Shown here: positions 49,291-57,435 of the stretch, piece after piece
Numbering within the stretch: the first letter of the stretch is position 1
Layout: the number at the start of each line of letters is the position of its first letter
Made by a program: the position numbers and the translations under genes
Source: Clostridia bacterium
GTDB taxonomy: Bacteria; Bacillota; Clostridia; Oscillospirales; Acutalibacteraceae
Direction of reading: 5' to 3'
DNA: 58,540 nucleotides
Assembly: GCA_017410195.1 (NCBI GenBank)
Contig: JAFQRF010000057.1
Span: 1 to 58,540, forward strand
Notes under the pieces: generated by a model
What the model saw: the letters and a program-made list of their open reading frames with translations, nothing else
Database searches by the model: none
What the model was told of the DNA's origin: nothing

Positions 49291-50172
49291 TTATTCTGCG
49301 GCTGCAGTTGTTTCGGGAGCGGTTCTGTCAATTGCGTATTCAACAGTGTTGCTGTAACGGAGAGTTACGGGAACGGTACCCATATCAGCAAGTGAACCCT
49401 GACCGGTTACATTTGTCTTAACGTCAATGTTCTTTACATACTTGATAGTATGAACTTCGTCGGTTTCAACGTTTGCAACAATGATAATCTGGCAGTCCTT
49501 ATATTCAAGAACGGGCTTTTCAACCGAGAGATACTTCTCAGCCTTTGCGAACTCAGCCATAACCTCGTCAACATTGCCCATATCGTATGCCTTCTCGATT
49601 GTTGCGGGAAGTGCAGGGGATTTGAGAGTGAGGGTAATTGTTCTCTGATTGCCTTCATCAACGCAGGTTGCGCTCTCGATATCTTCAAGAGTAAGTGCGC
49701 TGACATATGCAGCACCCTTAACGGGCATGAATTCAACCATATCCTCGCCGTAAGCAAGCTCTGCACCGTCGTTATGGAGCATGTAGCTGTCAAGCGAAGT
49801 TATTGCAGCATTGATATAATCATTGTCGCTGAAGGGAAGATCGTTGCCTTCTGCATCCTTTGCCTTGCCGATGCTCTTATCCTGGCTCATGTTAACGGAA
49901 GCCTTTGCGCTCTTGACTTCATTAACATGAAGATTGAAGTACTCAAAGATTGTTGCCGTATTAGCCTTAAGCTGCTCGGGGGTATAGTTTGTGTCGGTAA
50001 CTGTCTGGCTCTCTTCGTCGATACCGGTTGTGATATCGGTGGGGAGAGGAGTTTTAACGAATATTGTTGTTGTGGTTGTTTCTTCTTCCTCGGTTGAGGT
50101 ACAGCCGGTGAAAGCAAAAAGGAATGAGAACACGAGGACAATGCTTATTGCAGCAAGAATTTTTTTGTTCAT
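49291..50172 (-). CDS. Lipoprotein, paralogue of the gene at 43097
   Basis: 293 residues with a lipobox (FAFTGC, Cys about 24) after a hydrophobic signal. A Glu/Thr spacer (about 28-65) precedes a globular domain. MPVKGAAYVSALTLEDIESA aligns with YPVEGESYASKLTAADVKEA of the 43097 gene, and VLEYKDCQIIIVANVETDEV with the matching TCTVTV region. The end is again Thr/Ala-rich (APETTAAAE). The gene has an extended -10 promoter and a GAAAGGAG ribosome site. Function unknown. Confidence 0.8.
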   Translation of the reverse strand: MNKKILAAISIVLVFSFLFAFTGCTSTEEEETTTTTIFVKTPLPTDITTGIDEESQTVTDTNYTPEQLKANTATIFEYFNLHVNEVKSAKASVNMSQDKSIGKAKDAEGNDLPFSDNDYINAAITSLDSYMLHNDGAELAYGEDMVEFMPVKGAAYVSALTLEDIESATCVDEGNQRTITLTLKSPALPATIEKAYDMGNVDEVMAEFAKAEKYLSVEKPVLEYKDCQIIIVANVETDEVHTIKYVKNIDVKTNVTGQGSLADMGTVPVTLRYSNTVEYAIDRTAPETTAAAE

Positions 50173-50231
50173 TATGTAAATCTCCTTTCGCAGTCGGCAA
50201 AAATGCCGCTTTCAGCGATATTAACGGAATA

Positions 50232-50240
50232 ATTATATCA
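50232..50240 (-). promoter_or_regulatory. Extended -10 promoter of the second lipoprotein gene
   Basis: Minus strand TGATATAAT at 50240-50232; no good -35 box is seen at 17 bases. Confidence 0.55.
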
Positions 50241-50337
50241 CATATGCGGATAAAATACATCCGATTTTTACGAAATAAAAATTTTTGTTAAAAGTGAAAA
50301 AAATTGCTGTTGATTGTTTGTTAAATATGCATAATTA

Positions 50338-51609
50338 TCAGACGTTAAGTCCCTTTTCGTCATAGAGGAAAAGAGTGTTAAGGCAGATATCCATACTTGA
50401 TTCGATGGTTTTGAGGTCAAGATTTTCATGGGTATCCAATCTTGTATGATAATATCTTGCAGGAGCAGGGTCCATAGCCGCAAAAGCAGCAGCTTTCATT
50501 TTCGTACCGCTCTTTGAAACTGCGGCAGCATCCGATGCGCCGAAGAAAACAGACTCAAAAGGAACGTCGTAGCCTGCGTTTTTTGCACCCGCTTTGAGAA
50601 GTTCACATACCTCAGCGTTATTTTTAACCGTACCGGTCATATCCTTGCTGTAGATTGCCATAAAATCATAATCACGGAGCGTGTCAAGAGCGATAAAAAC
50701 GGTTTCAACATCTTCAAACTCCTTGCCGTGCTGTTCGCAGAACGCCTTTGCGCCCCTGAGTCCGATTTCCTCGGAGCCTGTGCAAAGGGCAATAACCTCG
50801 GTGTTTTCAAAACGGATATTGTTATCCTGAAGGAACTTGAGAATACCGATTGAAGCAAAGCAGCCGGTGAGATTATCGTTTGCGCCTTCAACAACACGTC
50901 TTTTATCGTAGAATAAAAGTGCAACAAGGAACACAACAATAAATCCGAGATTGATATAGCTGATAACATCCATTGCCGTCGATTCAATGAAGTCGGGTTT
51001 TACAAACGACATAACGATGGCGATGATGCTGCACACAGTGCAGAAAGCAACACCGAAAAATGCACCGCCGATAACGGGGATAAGAAGCTTCGGACCGCCG
51101 TAATAGGTGAAACGCCATTCCATTGAGGAGTCGGCATGACCTGCGAAGATTATGCGGCGCTTTGTTTCACCGCTCGCCTTGCGAACGCCGTAGGTATTAT
51201 ATGACGTCTTTTTAGGAAGAAACGGGTCAAGTGTTTCTTTATAGAAAAGAAATTCGGTGATGATAAAGAAGAAACAGATAACCGCAAGCGCAACCGAAAC
51301 ATAGAAAAGAGGAACGATTGCAAAGAACTGACTGAGGAAAAACAGAACGGATGAAACCGTCATAAGAACAACCGACAGCGGTATCCAGCCGAGGAACGCC
51401 TTGGGATGAACGGGAAACGAATCGGTTTTCACTTCATCACAGCAGGTTTTAAGCTCCTCCGACATGAATTCAATGCCCTTTTTCTCTTCCTCCGTGCCTG
51501 CAAATCGGGGACCGATTTCCTTGCAGACCTTCTTGATTGCCCTTGCCGCATAGTTGGTATACATCCTTCGCTCGGACTGATAGTTTTTTACGCTTTCGCT
51601 TGCTTTCAA
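50338..51609 (-). CDS. Membrane-embedded M28-family metallopeptidase
   Basis: 423 residues, probably starting at TTG 51609, eight bases after AAAGGAG. The zinc-peptidase motifs are FAGHADSS (His, Asp), EGANDNLTGC (bridging Asp), CTGSEEIGLRGAKAF (catalytic Glu-Glu), IALDTLRDYDF and the terminal RYYHTRLDTHENLD with its His. Three or four membrane helices interrupt the domain (ILSVVLMTVSSVLFFL-type stretch near 75-130 and 185-240). M28 enzymes are aminopeptidases; here a membrane-bound cytosol- or surface-facing peptidase is likely. Divergent from the VanY-like gene, with overlapping promoters. Confidence 0.87.
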   Translation of the reverse strand: MKASESVKNYQSERRMYTNYAARAIKKVCKEIGPRFAGTEEEKKGIEFMSEELKTCCDEVKTDSFPVHPKAFLGWIPLSVVLMTVSSVLFFLSQFFAIVPLFYVSVALAVICFFFIITEFLFYKETLDPFLPKKTSYNTYGVRKASGETKRRIIFAGHADSSMEWRFTYYGGPKLLIPVIGGAFFGVAFCTVCSIIAIVMSFVKPDFIESTAMDVISYINLGFIVVFLVALLFYDKRRVVEGANDNLTGCFASIGILKFLQDNNIRFENTEVIALCTGSEEIGLRGAKAFCEQHGKEFEDVETVFIALDTLRDYDFMAIYSKDMTGTVKNNAEVCELLKAGAKNAGYDVPFESVFFGASDAAAVSKSGTKMKAAAFAAMDPAPARYYHTRLDTHENLDLKTIESSMDICLNTLFLYDEKGLNV

Positions 51610-51668
51610 AGCAAACACTCCTTTCATATTATAAATGCAAATTAATTATTAACATTGTCTGCCTTTGT

Positions 51669-51697
51669 TTGACAAGTTTGATTTTTGGGTTTAATAT
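51669..51697 (+). promoter_or_regulatory. Promoter of the VanY-like gene, overlapping the divergent M28 promoter
   Basis: TTGACA at 51669-51674, 17 bases and TAATAT at 51692-51697. The complement of TTGACAA gives TTGTCAA, which is a plausible -35 for the minus-strand M28 gene. Confidence 0.65.
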
Positions 51698-51730
51698 ATA
51701 AATCAGATAAATTCCACGGAGGAAATCATC

Positions 51731-52669
51731 ATGAAAAATATTCTCGCTGTAATTCTTGTTGCCATCATGGCGGTTGTCATAATCGGACTGCTCATTGTCA
51801 AATCAACAAAGCCCGAAGAAAATCCGACAACTCTTCCCCCTCTGACCGAATCGTTTATCGATGCGTTTTCCGAGGAAACGGCGACAGTTGCCGATGAAAC
51901 GGAACCCGAAGAAAAAACGGATGAAATAACAGAAGAAGAAACAACAACCGAAACAGAAACAAAGCTTTCCGATAAAATTGCAGCGATTTTTGAAAAAACG
52001 ACCGCTGTTATTACGACTCAGCCGGCAACTCTGCCTGCTGTCAAAATCGAAAATTACGAATATGCCTATGCCGGTTTTCAGCCTGCCTATGCAAATGTTG
52101 ACATTGATGACTGGAAGATGCTCCTCGTCAACAGAGATTACATTCTCCCCGATGATTATGAGGTTGAACTTGCTCCCTGCATAACCGACGACCCTGACAG
52201 CCTGAAGCTTGATTACCGTGTTGCTCCTCACTATAACGAAATGTATCTTGCGGCACTCGAGGACGGCGTTGAGCTTACCCCCGTTTCGGGCTACCGCTCG
52301 GTTGAAAGACAGGAACGGAATTTCAAAAATAAAATTCAGAAATATATTGATGAGGGCTACAGCAAGGTTGAAGCCACACAGATGGCGGCAACAATCATTC
52401 TGCCTCCCGGCACGAGCGAACATAACGCAGGTCTTGCCATGGATATCTGCAGCCTTTACGAAAGCTTTGAGGATACAGATGAATTCGCATGGCTGAGCGA
52501 AAACGCCGCCGATTACGGCTTCATTCTGCGTTACCCCGAAGATAAGCAGGATATAACAAAAATCATCTACGAGCCGTGGCACTGGAGATATGTCGGCGTT
52601 GATGCCGCAAAGGAAATGAAGGCAAGCGGCGAATGCTTTGAGGAATATCTCGGAGTGGTTGGTAATTAA
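51731..52669 (+). CDS. VanY-like D-Ala-D-Ala carboxypeptidase (M15B)
   Basis: 312 residues. An N-terminal signal anchor (about 4-25) is followed by an acidic Thr/Glu-rich linker (26-100) and an M15 peptidase domain: LTPVSGYRSVERQERNF, PPGTSEHNAGLAMDICSL (the SxHxxGxAxD zinc motif) and EPWHWRYVG (catalytic Glu and zinc His). M15B enzymes trim peptidoglycan stem peptides outside the cell. Presence of this fold alone does not indicate glycopeptide resistance, as no van operon is nearby. It ends overlapping the convergent sugar transferase gene by 4 bases. Confidence 0.92.
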   Translation: MKNILAVILVAIMAVVIIGLLIVKSTKPEENPTTLPPLTESFIDAFSEETATVADETEPEEKTDEITEEETTTETETKLSDKIAAIFEKTTAVITTQPATLPAVKIENYEYAYAGFQPAYANVDIDDWKMLLVNRDYILPDDYEVELAPCITDDPDSLKLDYRVAPHYNEMYLAALEDGVELTPVSGYRSVERQERNFKNKIQKYIDEGYSKVEATQMAATIILPPGTSEHNAGLAMDICSLYESFEDTDEFAWLSENAADYGFILRYPEDKQDITKIIYEPWHWRYVGVDAAKEMKASGECFEEYLGVVGN

Positions 52670-53256
52670 ACCTTGCGCTTATTCTCCGGCTCTCCGCCTT
52701 CGGAAATATTTTCTCTTTTAAGTACAACCATAACGGTTTTAAACATTATCTTAATATCAAGACCTATGCTCTGTTTGTCAACGTATTCCTTGTCAAACAG
52801 GGCTTTTTCTTCGTCCGAAAGCATGTCCCTGCCGTTGACCTGAGCAAGACCCGTTATACCGGGTCTGACGGAATAAACATTATATTCTTTTCTGATTTGA
52901 CGAATCTCTTTCTCTTCGGGAATAAGCGGTCTCGGTCCGACAAAGCTCATGTCTCCGATAAGCACGTTGAAAAGCTGCGGCAGCTCGTCAAGGCTCGTTT
53001 TGCGAAGAAATCTTCCGCTTCTTGTGATGCATTCATCTGCCTCCGTAAGCTCGCTCGTAGCGGCAAGGCGGGTGTTGTTTTTCATAGTACGGAATTTATA
53101 AATATAGAAAAGCTTGTTATCCCTGCCGACTCTGTACTGCTTATAAATAACGGGATTGCCCGCATCAACGGCAATAATCAAGCCGATAAGCAGGAATATC
53201 GGAGAAAGCAATATAATGAGCAGAAGGCTCACCGTAAAATCGAATATGCGTTTCAT
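52666..53256 (-). CDS. Undecaprenyl-phosphate sugar phosphotransferase (WcaJ/EpsL-type)
   Basis: 196 residues, the short single-helix form. These enzymes transfer a sugar phosphate to undecaprenyl phosphate to begin polysaccharide assembly at the membrane. Motifs: KRIFDFTVSLLLIILLSPIF near the start, QYRVGRDNKLFYIYKFRTMK, FLRKTSLDELPQLFNVLIGD, SFVGPRPLIPEE and VRPGITGLAQVNGRD. The sugar cannot be predicted. It lies 35 bases after the cyclase-family gene on the same strand. No other glycan-synthesis genes are adjacent. Confidence 0.93.
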   Translation of the reverse strand: MKRIFDFTVSLLLIILLSPIFLLIGLIIAVDAGNPVIYKQYRVGRDNKLFYIYKFRTMKNNTRLAATSELTEADECITRSGRFLRKTSLDELPQLFNVLIGDMSFVGPRPLIPEEKEIRQIRKEYNVYSVRPGITGLAQVNGRDMLSDEEKALFDKEYVDKQSIGLDIKIMFKTVMVVLKRENISEGGEPENKRKV

Positions 53257-53291
53257 TTCACACCTCTTTCAGAGTGACATGAGTGACTCTG

Positions 53292-53894
53292 TTAACGCTT
53301 TGACCAGAAAACATAGTCCTCTATCAAAACTGCCCTTGCAGGCGCTCCTTCAATCCCCTCACATCTGACGGGCGGAGCAAAAAGGAAATAATTGCCGGGT
53401 TTGACTTCCGAAAGGTCAAGCCCTTCGAGAATTGCAACGGAATTAAGTAAAAACGCTTTGTGCGGACCCGTCTGATTGCCCTTGCAGCCAACGGAATTTG
53501 AATCCGTTCCGATAAGGAGAATGCCTCGGTCGGCAAGCTCCTGAGCGGAGGAATCCATAAAAAACGCCCGTCCGCCGCCTTTAATCAGCAGTCTTTCGCA
53601 CTTTTTCGGAAAAAATCTGTCAACATAATCGCCCGTGATAACACCCTGCGGCACTTCAATAACCGTACACGGACCGACAAACGGCTCCAGAGGAAGCTCA
53701 TCTATCGTTTTGCCGTCCTGCACAAAATGGAGGGGTGCATCAACGTGAGTCGCCGTATGGGCGCAGGCATGGATAACCGAAAGATTGCATTCGGAGTCCT
53801 CTCCGATAACGGAAATCTGCTCCGCATACGGCTCAGGGTCTCCGGGATAAACCTCGGATGAGAAAAACTTTCTTGAAATGTCAATCAATTTCAT
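53292..53894 (-). CDS. Cyclase-family protein (kynurenine formamidase-like fold)
   Basis: 200 residues. The metal motif HxxTHxDxPxH appears as CAHTATHVDAPLHFV near 44-58, within YPGDPEPYAEQ and ECNLSVIHACAH. GILLIGTDSNSVGCKG and FLLNSVAILEGLDLSEVKPG are also typical. The family includes kynurenine formamidase and other metal-dependent amide or ester hydrolases; the substrate here is unknown. It lies immediately upstream of the sugar transferase gene and downstream of a repeat element. Confidence 0.85.
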   Translation of the reverse strand: MKLIDISRKFFSSEVYPGDPEPYAEQISVIGEDSECNLSVIHACAHTATHVDAPLHFVQDGKTIDELPLEPFVGPCTVIEVPQGVITGDYVDRFFPKKCERLLIKGGGRAFFMDSSAQELADRGILLIGTDSNSVGCKGNQTGPHKAFLLNSVAILEGLDLSEVKPGNYFLFAPPVRCEGIEGAPARAVLIEDYVFWSKR

Positions 53895-53906
53895 AAAGTC
53901 ACCCTT

Positions 53907-54135
53907 GTTAAATGAAGAATTAAAAATGAATAATGAATAATTTCGGATAGGCTCCGCCTATGACCGATTGTATGTTGCTGCGCAAAAGCTGTTGGTCTCT
54001 CCTTCAGTCCTGCGGACAGCTTCCTCATCAGAGGAAGCCCAAAAGGAAAACAGCATTAAAACATTAAACTCGGATATAATCGGAGCGAAGCGACCCTCCA
54101 TTTTTCATTCTTCACTTTTCATTATTCATTAAAAA
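53907..54135. mobile_element. MITE-like composite repeat with inverted ends
   Basis: The left end reads TGTTAAATGAAGAATTAAAA then ATGAATAATGAATAATTTCGG; the right end (complement) TTTTTAATGAATAATGAAAA. Inside are ATAGGC/GCCTAT (53947-53961) and GCTTCCTC/GAGGAAGC (54019-54038) hairpins, and a GTCC-TGC-GGAC unit. No gene is present. It lies between the cyclase gene and prfB and shares ends with 11897-11996. Confidence 0.6.
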
Positions 54136-55254
54136 TTATTTTGCGCTGTCCTTCAGCGATTCCATCTTAAGATAAGCATTGATGAAGCCGTCGATATCAC
54201 CGTCCATAACAGCGTTGATGTTGCCTGCTTCATAGCCTGTTCTGTGGTCTTTTGCAAGGGTATAGGGCATGAAAACATAGGAACGGATCTGGCTGCCCCA
54301 TGCAATTTCTCTCTGCTCACCCTTGATATCGTCAATCTTGTCAAGATGCTCTCTCTCCTTGATTTCAATAAGCTTAGATTTAAGCATCTTCATTGCAACA
54401 TCACGGTTCTGATGCTGGCTTCTTTCAACCTGGCAAGCACAGACAATGCCCGTGGGAATATGTGTGATTCGAACGGCAGACGAGGTTTTATTAACCTTCT
54501 GACCGCCTGCACCGCTCGAACGGTAATAGTCTATGCGAAGGTCATCGGGATTGATTTCAACCTCAACGGTGTCGTCAATTTCAGGCATAACTTCAAGCGA
54601 TGCAAAGGATGTGTGGCGTCTGCCCGATGCATCGAAAGGTGAAACACGGACAAGTCTGTGAACACCCATTTCGCCCTTGAGATAGCCGTAAGCATTCTCT
54701 CCCTCAAAGAGAAGAACAGCGGATTTAAGACCTGCTTCGTCGCCGTCAAGGAAGTCAATCATACTGACCTTGAAGCCGTGCTTTTCGCCCCAATGCTGAT
54801 ACATTCTGACAAGCATCTGGTTCCAGTCCTGTGCTTCGGTGCCGCCTGCACCTGCATGGAAAGTGAGAATAGCGTTCTTTGAGTCATATTCGCCCGAAAG
54901 AAGAGTGCTGAGAGTCATTGCTTCGAGCTTTTCAACAAAAGCATCAACCGATGACTTGCATTCGTCAAACATATCAAGATCCTCTTCCTCATTCGAAAGC
55001 TCGATGAGAACAAGGGCATCGTTATATTCGTTTTCAAGAGAGTTATATGCGCCAACCTTATTTTTAAGCTGGCTGATTCTCTGCTGAACCTTCTGCGAAT
55101 TTGCAAGGTCATTCCAGAAGCCGTCCTGAGCTGTCTGCTCCTCAAGCTCTGCGATTTCTTTATTCATATCGTCAAGACCGAGCGCCTCGCGAAGCTGACC
55201 GAGCTTTTCTTCATATTCAAGCAGTGAAAGTCTTAATTCTTCAAACTGAACCAT
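54136..55254 (-). CDS. prfB: Peptide chain release factor 2
   Basis: 372 residues from the ATG at 55254 (CAGGAG upstream; the frame opens at 55287 but without a good site). RF2 releases peptides at UGA and UAA. The recognition tripeptide SPF is in VRVSPFDASGRRHTS, and the catalytic GGQ in GAGGQKVNKTSSAVRITH. The usual programmed +1 frameshift (CTT TGA C) is missing: the equivalent place reads CTTGAC in frame (minus strand, 55176-55171), giving GLDDM. Regulation by frameshifting is thus absent. Confidence 0.95.
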   Translation of the reverse strand: MVQFEELRLSLLEYEEKLGQLREALGLDDMNKEIAELEEQTAQDGFWNDLANSQKVQQRISQLKNKVGAYNSLENEYNDALVLIELSNEEEDLDMFDECKSSVDAFVEKLEAMTLSTLLSGEYDSKNAILTFHAGAGGTEAQDWNQMLVRMYQHWGEKHGFKVSMIDFLDGDEAGLKSAVLLFEGENAYGYLKGEMGVHRLVRVSPFDASGRRHTSFASLEVMPEIDDTVEVEINPDDLRIDYYRSSGAGGQKVNKTSSAVRITHIPTGIVCACQVERSQHQNRDVAMKMLKSKLIEIKEREHLDKIDDIKGEQREIAWGSQIRSYVFMPYTLAKDHRTGYEAGNINAVMDGDIDGFINAYLKMESLKDSAK

Positions 55255-55289
55255 AAAAAATTCTCCTGATACATAATTAATCAGCATAT

Positions 55290-55318
55290 ATTATAGCGGA
55301 ATTTTCCGCATTTGTAAA
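55290..55318 (-). promoter_or_regulatory. Promoter of prfB with a palindrome in its spacer
   Basis: Minus strand: TTTACA (55318-55313), 17 bases, TATAAT (55295-55290). The spacer contains a GCGGAA/TTCCGC palindrome (55296-55309), a possible operator. Confidence 0.75.
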
Positions 55319-55366
55319 GAAGTTCCGTATATTTTAACCTATTTGTAATTATTTTTAAAAATATCA

Positions 55367-55395
55367 TTGCATTTTGCGGCATAATTATGTAGAAT
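55367..55395 (+). promoter_or_regulatory. Promoter of the RING/DUF2628 gene
   Basis: TTGCAT at 55367-55372, 17 bases and TAGAAT at 55390-55395. Confidence 0.6.
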
Positions 55396-55432
55396 ATAAT
55401 GTATATGTGTTTTTACGGAAGGAGAAAGTAAC

Positions 55433-56509
55433 GTGAAATACGATAACCGCCCCTGCCCCTGCTGCGGAAAACCGCTCAGAGCAGAGGATGACGTTGTTGT
55501 TTGCCCCGTGTGTGCAACACCTCAGCACAGGGAATGCTGGATGGCAAACGGTCACTGCATAAACGAAAATCTTCACGCATCGGGCTACATCTGGAGTGCA
55601 GACAACTCCAAAACAGAAACGGTTGAAGAAACCGTAAGCTCTTCGGACTCAAAAATCTGCCACATCTGCGGAAGCGAAAACCCCGCCGATGCCCTTCATT
55701 GCGGCAACTGCGGCGCACTTTTCGGCGAAGCCGCTCAGCAGAGCAGCAAGGTCTGCGCCTTTTGCGGAAAAGAAAACGACAGCGATGCGCTCCACTGCAA
55801 ATACTGCGGCGCGCCCGTCGGCAGCAACAATCCTTACATGAACGATAACCCCTATCTTGCAGGCACGGGAATTGCTCCCGATGAGCTGATCGGCGGAATG
55901 AAGGCAGGCGATATCGCCGTCTATACTCAGGCAAGCACAAAAAGATATCTCCCCAAATTCAAGAAGTTTGCAAAAGGCAAAAAGCTTTCGTTCAATTTTG
56001 CGGCATTTTTCTTTGCACCGTATTGGTTCTTTTACAGAAAAATCCATAAGGCGGGATTCTTCTTCATAGCCTTGTTTGTAACGGCATCGCTGATGCTTTC
56101 AGGCTTTTCGGCAGAGCTTTACAAGCAGTCTGATGCATATGTCGGCGTCATGGAGAGCTTCGACTATGAAAACGCTACCGAAGAAGAATATGCCGCATTC
56201 GAAAAAGAGCTTGAAAAAGCAGGCAACGAATTCGTTGCAAAAACAAAAAAGCCGATGCTCATTGTTACGGCTGTCACCACCGTTCTCCACCTCATCTGTG
56301 CACTTGCTGCAGACAGTCTTTACTATAAAAAGATGAAAGAGGATTTAAAGCTGATTGACGAGAGCGTTAAGGAGCCGAACATGCGCAGGCTGATGATTTC
56401 CCGAAAAGGCGGTCTGTCGCCGCTCGGTTTTGCAATAAGCATCATGGGCTATAACTCACTCGTTCAGCTTCTTGCAACGGGTGCGGAAATGATAATGAAC
56501 AGTTTTTAA
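55433..56509 (+). CDS. RING-like zinc finger, zinc-ribbon and DUF2628 membrane protein
   Basis: 358 residues from a GTG start with GGAAGGAG upstream. Residues 8-42 hold a prokaryotic RING-like finger (Cys pairs at 8/11 and 24/27, His32, Cys35, His41, Cys42). Two zinc ribbons follow, near 75-95 and 107-128, each CxxC-x10-CxxC. After a linker come a DUF2628-like segment (LSFNFAAFFFAPYWFFYRKI near 183-202) and three or four membrane helices to the end. Zinc fingers on the cytosolic side and the membrane part suggest a membrane-bound regulatory or quality-control role; this is inference. It has its own promoter and precedes galU. Confidence 0.85.
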   Translation: MKYDNRPCPCCGKPLRAEDDVVVCPVCATPQHRECWMANGHCINENLHASGYIWSADNSKTETVEETVSSSDSKICHICGSENPADALHCGNCGALFGEAAQQSSKVCAFCGKENDSDALHCKYCGAPVGSNNPYMNDNPYLAGTGIAPDELIGGMKAGDIAVYTQASTKRYLPKFKKFAKGKKLSFNFAAFFFAPYWFFYRKIHKAGFFFIALFVTASLMLSGFSAELYKQSDAYVGVMESFDYENATEEEYAAFEKELEKAGNEFVAKTKKPMLIVTAVTTVLHLICALAADSLYYKKMKEDLKLIDESVKEPNMRRLMISRKGGLSPLGFAISIMGYNSLVQLLATGAEMIMNSF

Positions 56510-56533
56510 AATATATTTACGGAGGATACAGTT

Positions 56534-57418
56534 ATGAAAGTCAGAAAAGCCATAATCCCTGCGGCAGGTCTCGGAACAAGAGTTCTCCCTGCTTCAAAAT
56601 CCGTTCCCAAGGAAATGCTCAATATTGTTGACAAGCCCGCAATCCAGTATATCGTTGAAGAAGCTGTTGCGGCAGGAATCGAGGATATTCTTATCATCAC
56701 AAACAGAGGTAAGGGTGCGATTGAGGACCATTTTGACCATTCGTTTGAGCTTGAAGCAGGTCTCAGAGGCAACCCCTCAAAGGCAAAGCTTTACGAGGAT
56801 GTCAAAGCAGTTGCAAACCTTGCAAACATCTATTTCATCCGCCAGAAAGAAACAAAAGGTCTTGCTCACGCACTTCTCTGCGGCAAGTCATTTGTCGGCG
56901 ATGAACCCTTCGCTGTTCTTTACGGCGACGACGTTATCATCTCCGAGGACCCCGTAACCGCACAGCTTACACGCTGCTATGAAAAATACGGCAAGGGCGT
57001 TGTCGGCGTTAACGAAGTAAGCGAAGAACTTATCAGACTTTACTGCACACTCGACGTTTCACCCATCGAGGGCGAAGACAGAGCGATGACCTGCAGAAGA
57101 ATCATTGAAAAACCTGCTCCCGACCAGATTCTTTCTCTCTTTGCAATTCTCGGAAGAGTAGTTCTTCCCCCCGAAACCTTTGAGCTTATCGAAAAAGGTC
57201 TTGCAAACACTCCCGAAGGCGAGGAATTCTATCTTACCGACGTATTCACAGAGCTTGGTATGAACGACAAGCTTCTTGCTTACGACTTTGACGGCAAGAG
57301 ATATGATATGGGCAACAAGCTCGGTATTATGAAAGCTAACTGCGAGGTTGCCATGAACCATCCCGAAATCGGCGAAGGCTTTAAGGAATATCTCAAAGAG
57401 CTTGTTAAATCATTCTGA
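56534..57418 (+). CDS. galU: UTP-glucose-1-phosphate uridylyltransferase
   Basis: 294 residues. GalU makes UDP-glucose for glycan synthesis. Motifs: AIIPAAGLGTRVLPASKSVP and KEMLNIVDKPAIQYIVEEAV (the nucleotide-binding loop), KGAIEDHFD, RQKETKGLAHALLC, FAVLYGDDVI, and IIEKPAP, then DMGNKLGIMKANCEVAM. All expected residues are present. It lies 24 bases after the RING/DUF2628 gene and 17 before a secreted protein gene, so these may be one operon. Confidence 0.95.
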   Translation: MKVRKAIIPAAGLGTRVLPASKSVPKEMLNIVDKPAIQYIVEEAVAAGIEDILIITNRGKGAIEDHFDHSFELEAGLRGNPSKAKLYEDVKAVANLANIYFIRQKETKGLAHALLCGKSFVGDEPFAVLYGDDVIISEDPVTAQLTRCYEKYGKGVVGVNEVSEELIRLYCTLDVSPIEGEDRAMTCRRIIEKPAPDQILSLFAILGRVVLPPETFELIEKGLANTPEGEEFYLTDVFTELGMNDKLLAYDFDGKRYDMGNKLGIMKANCEVAMNHPEIGEGFKEYLKELVKSF

Positions 57419-57435
57419 TAAAAGAGGAAAATAAA

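Noticed and set aside
51731-52669. Glycopeptide resistance locus because of a VanY-like gene
   Set aside because: No vanHAX, vanRS or similar genes are nearby; M15 peptidases are common wall enzymes.
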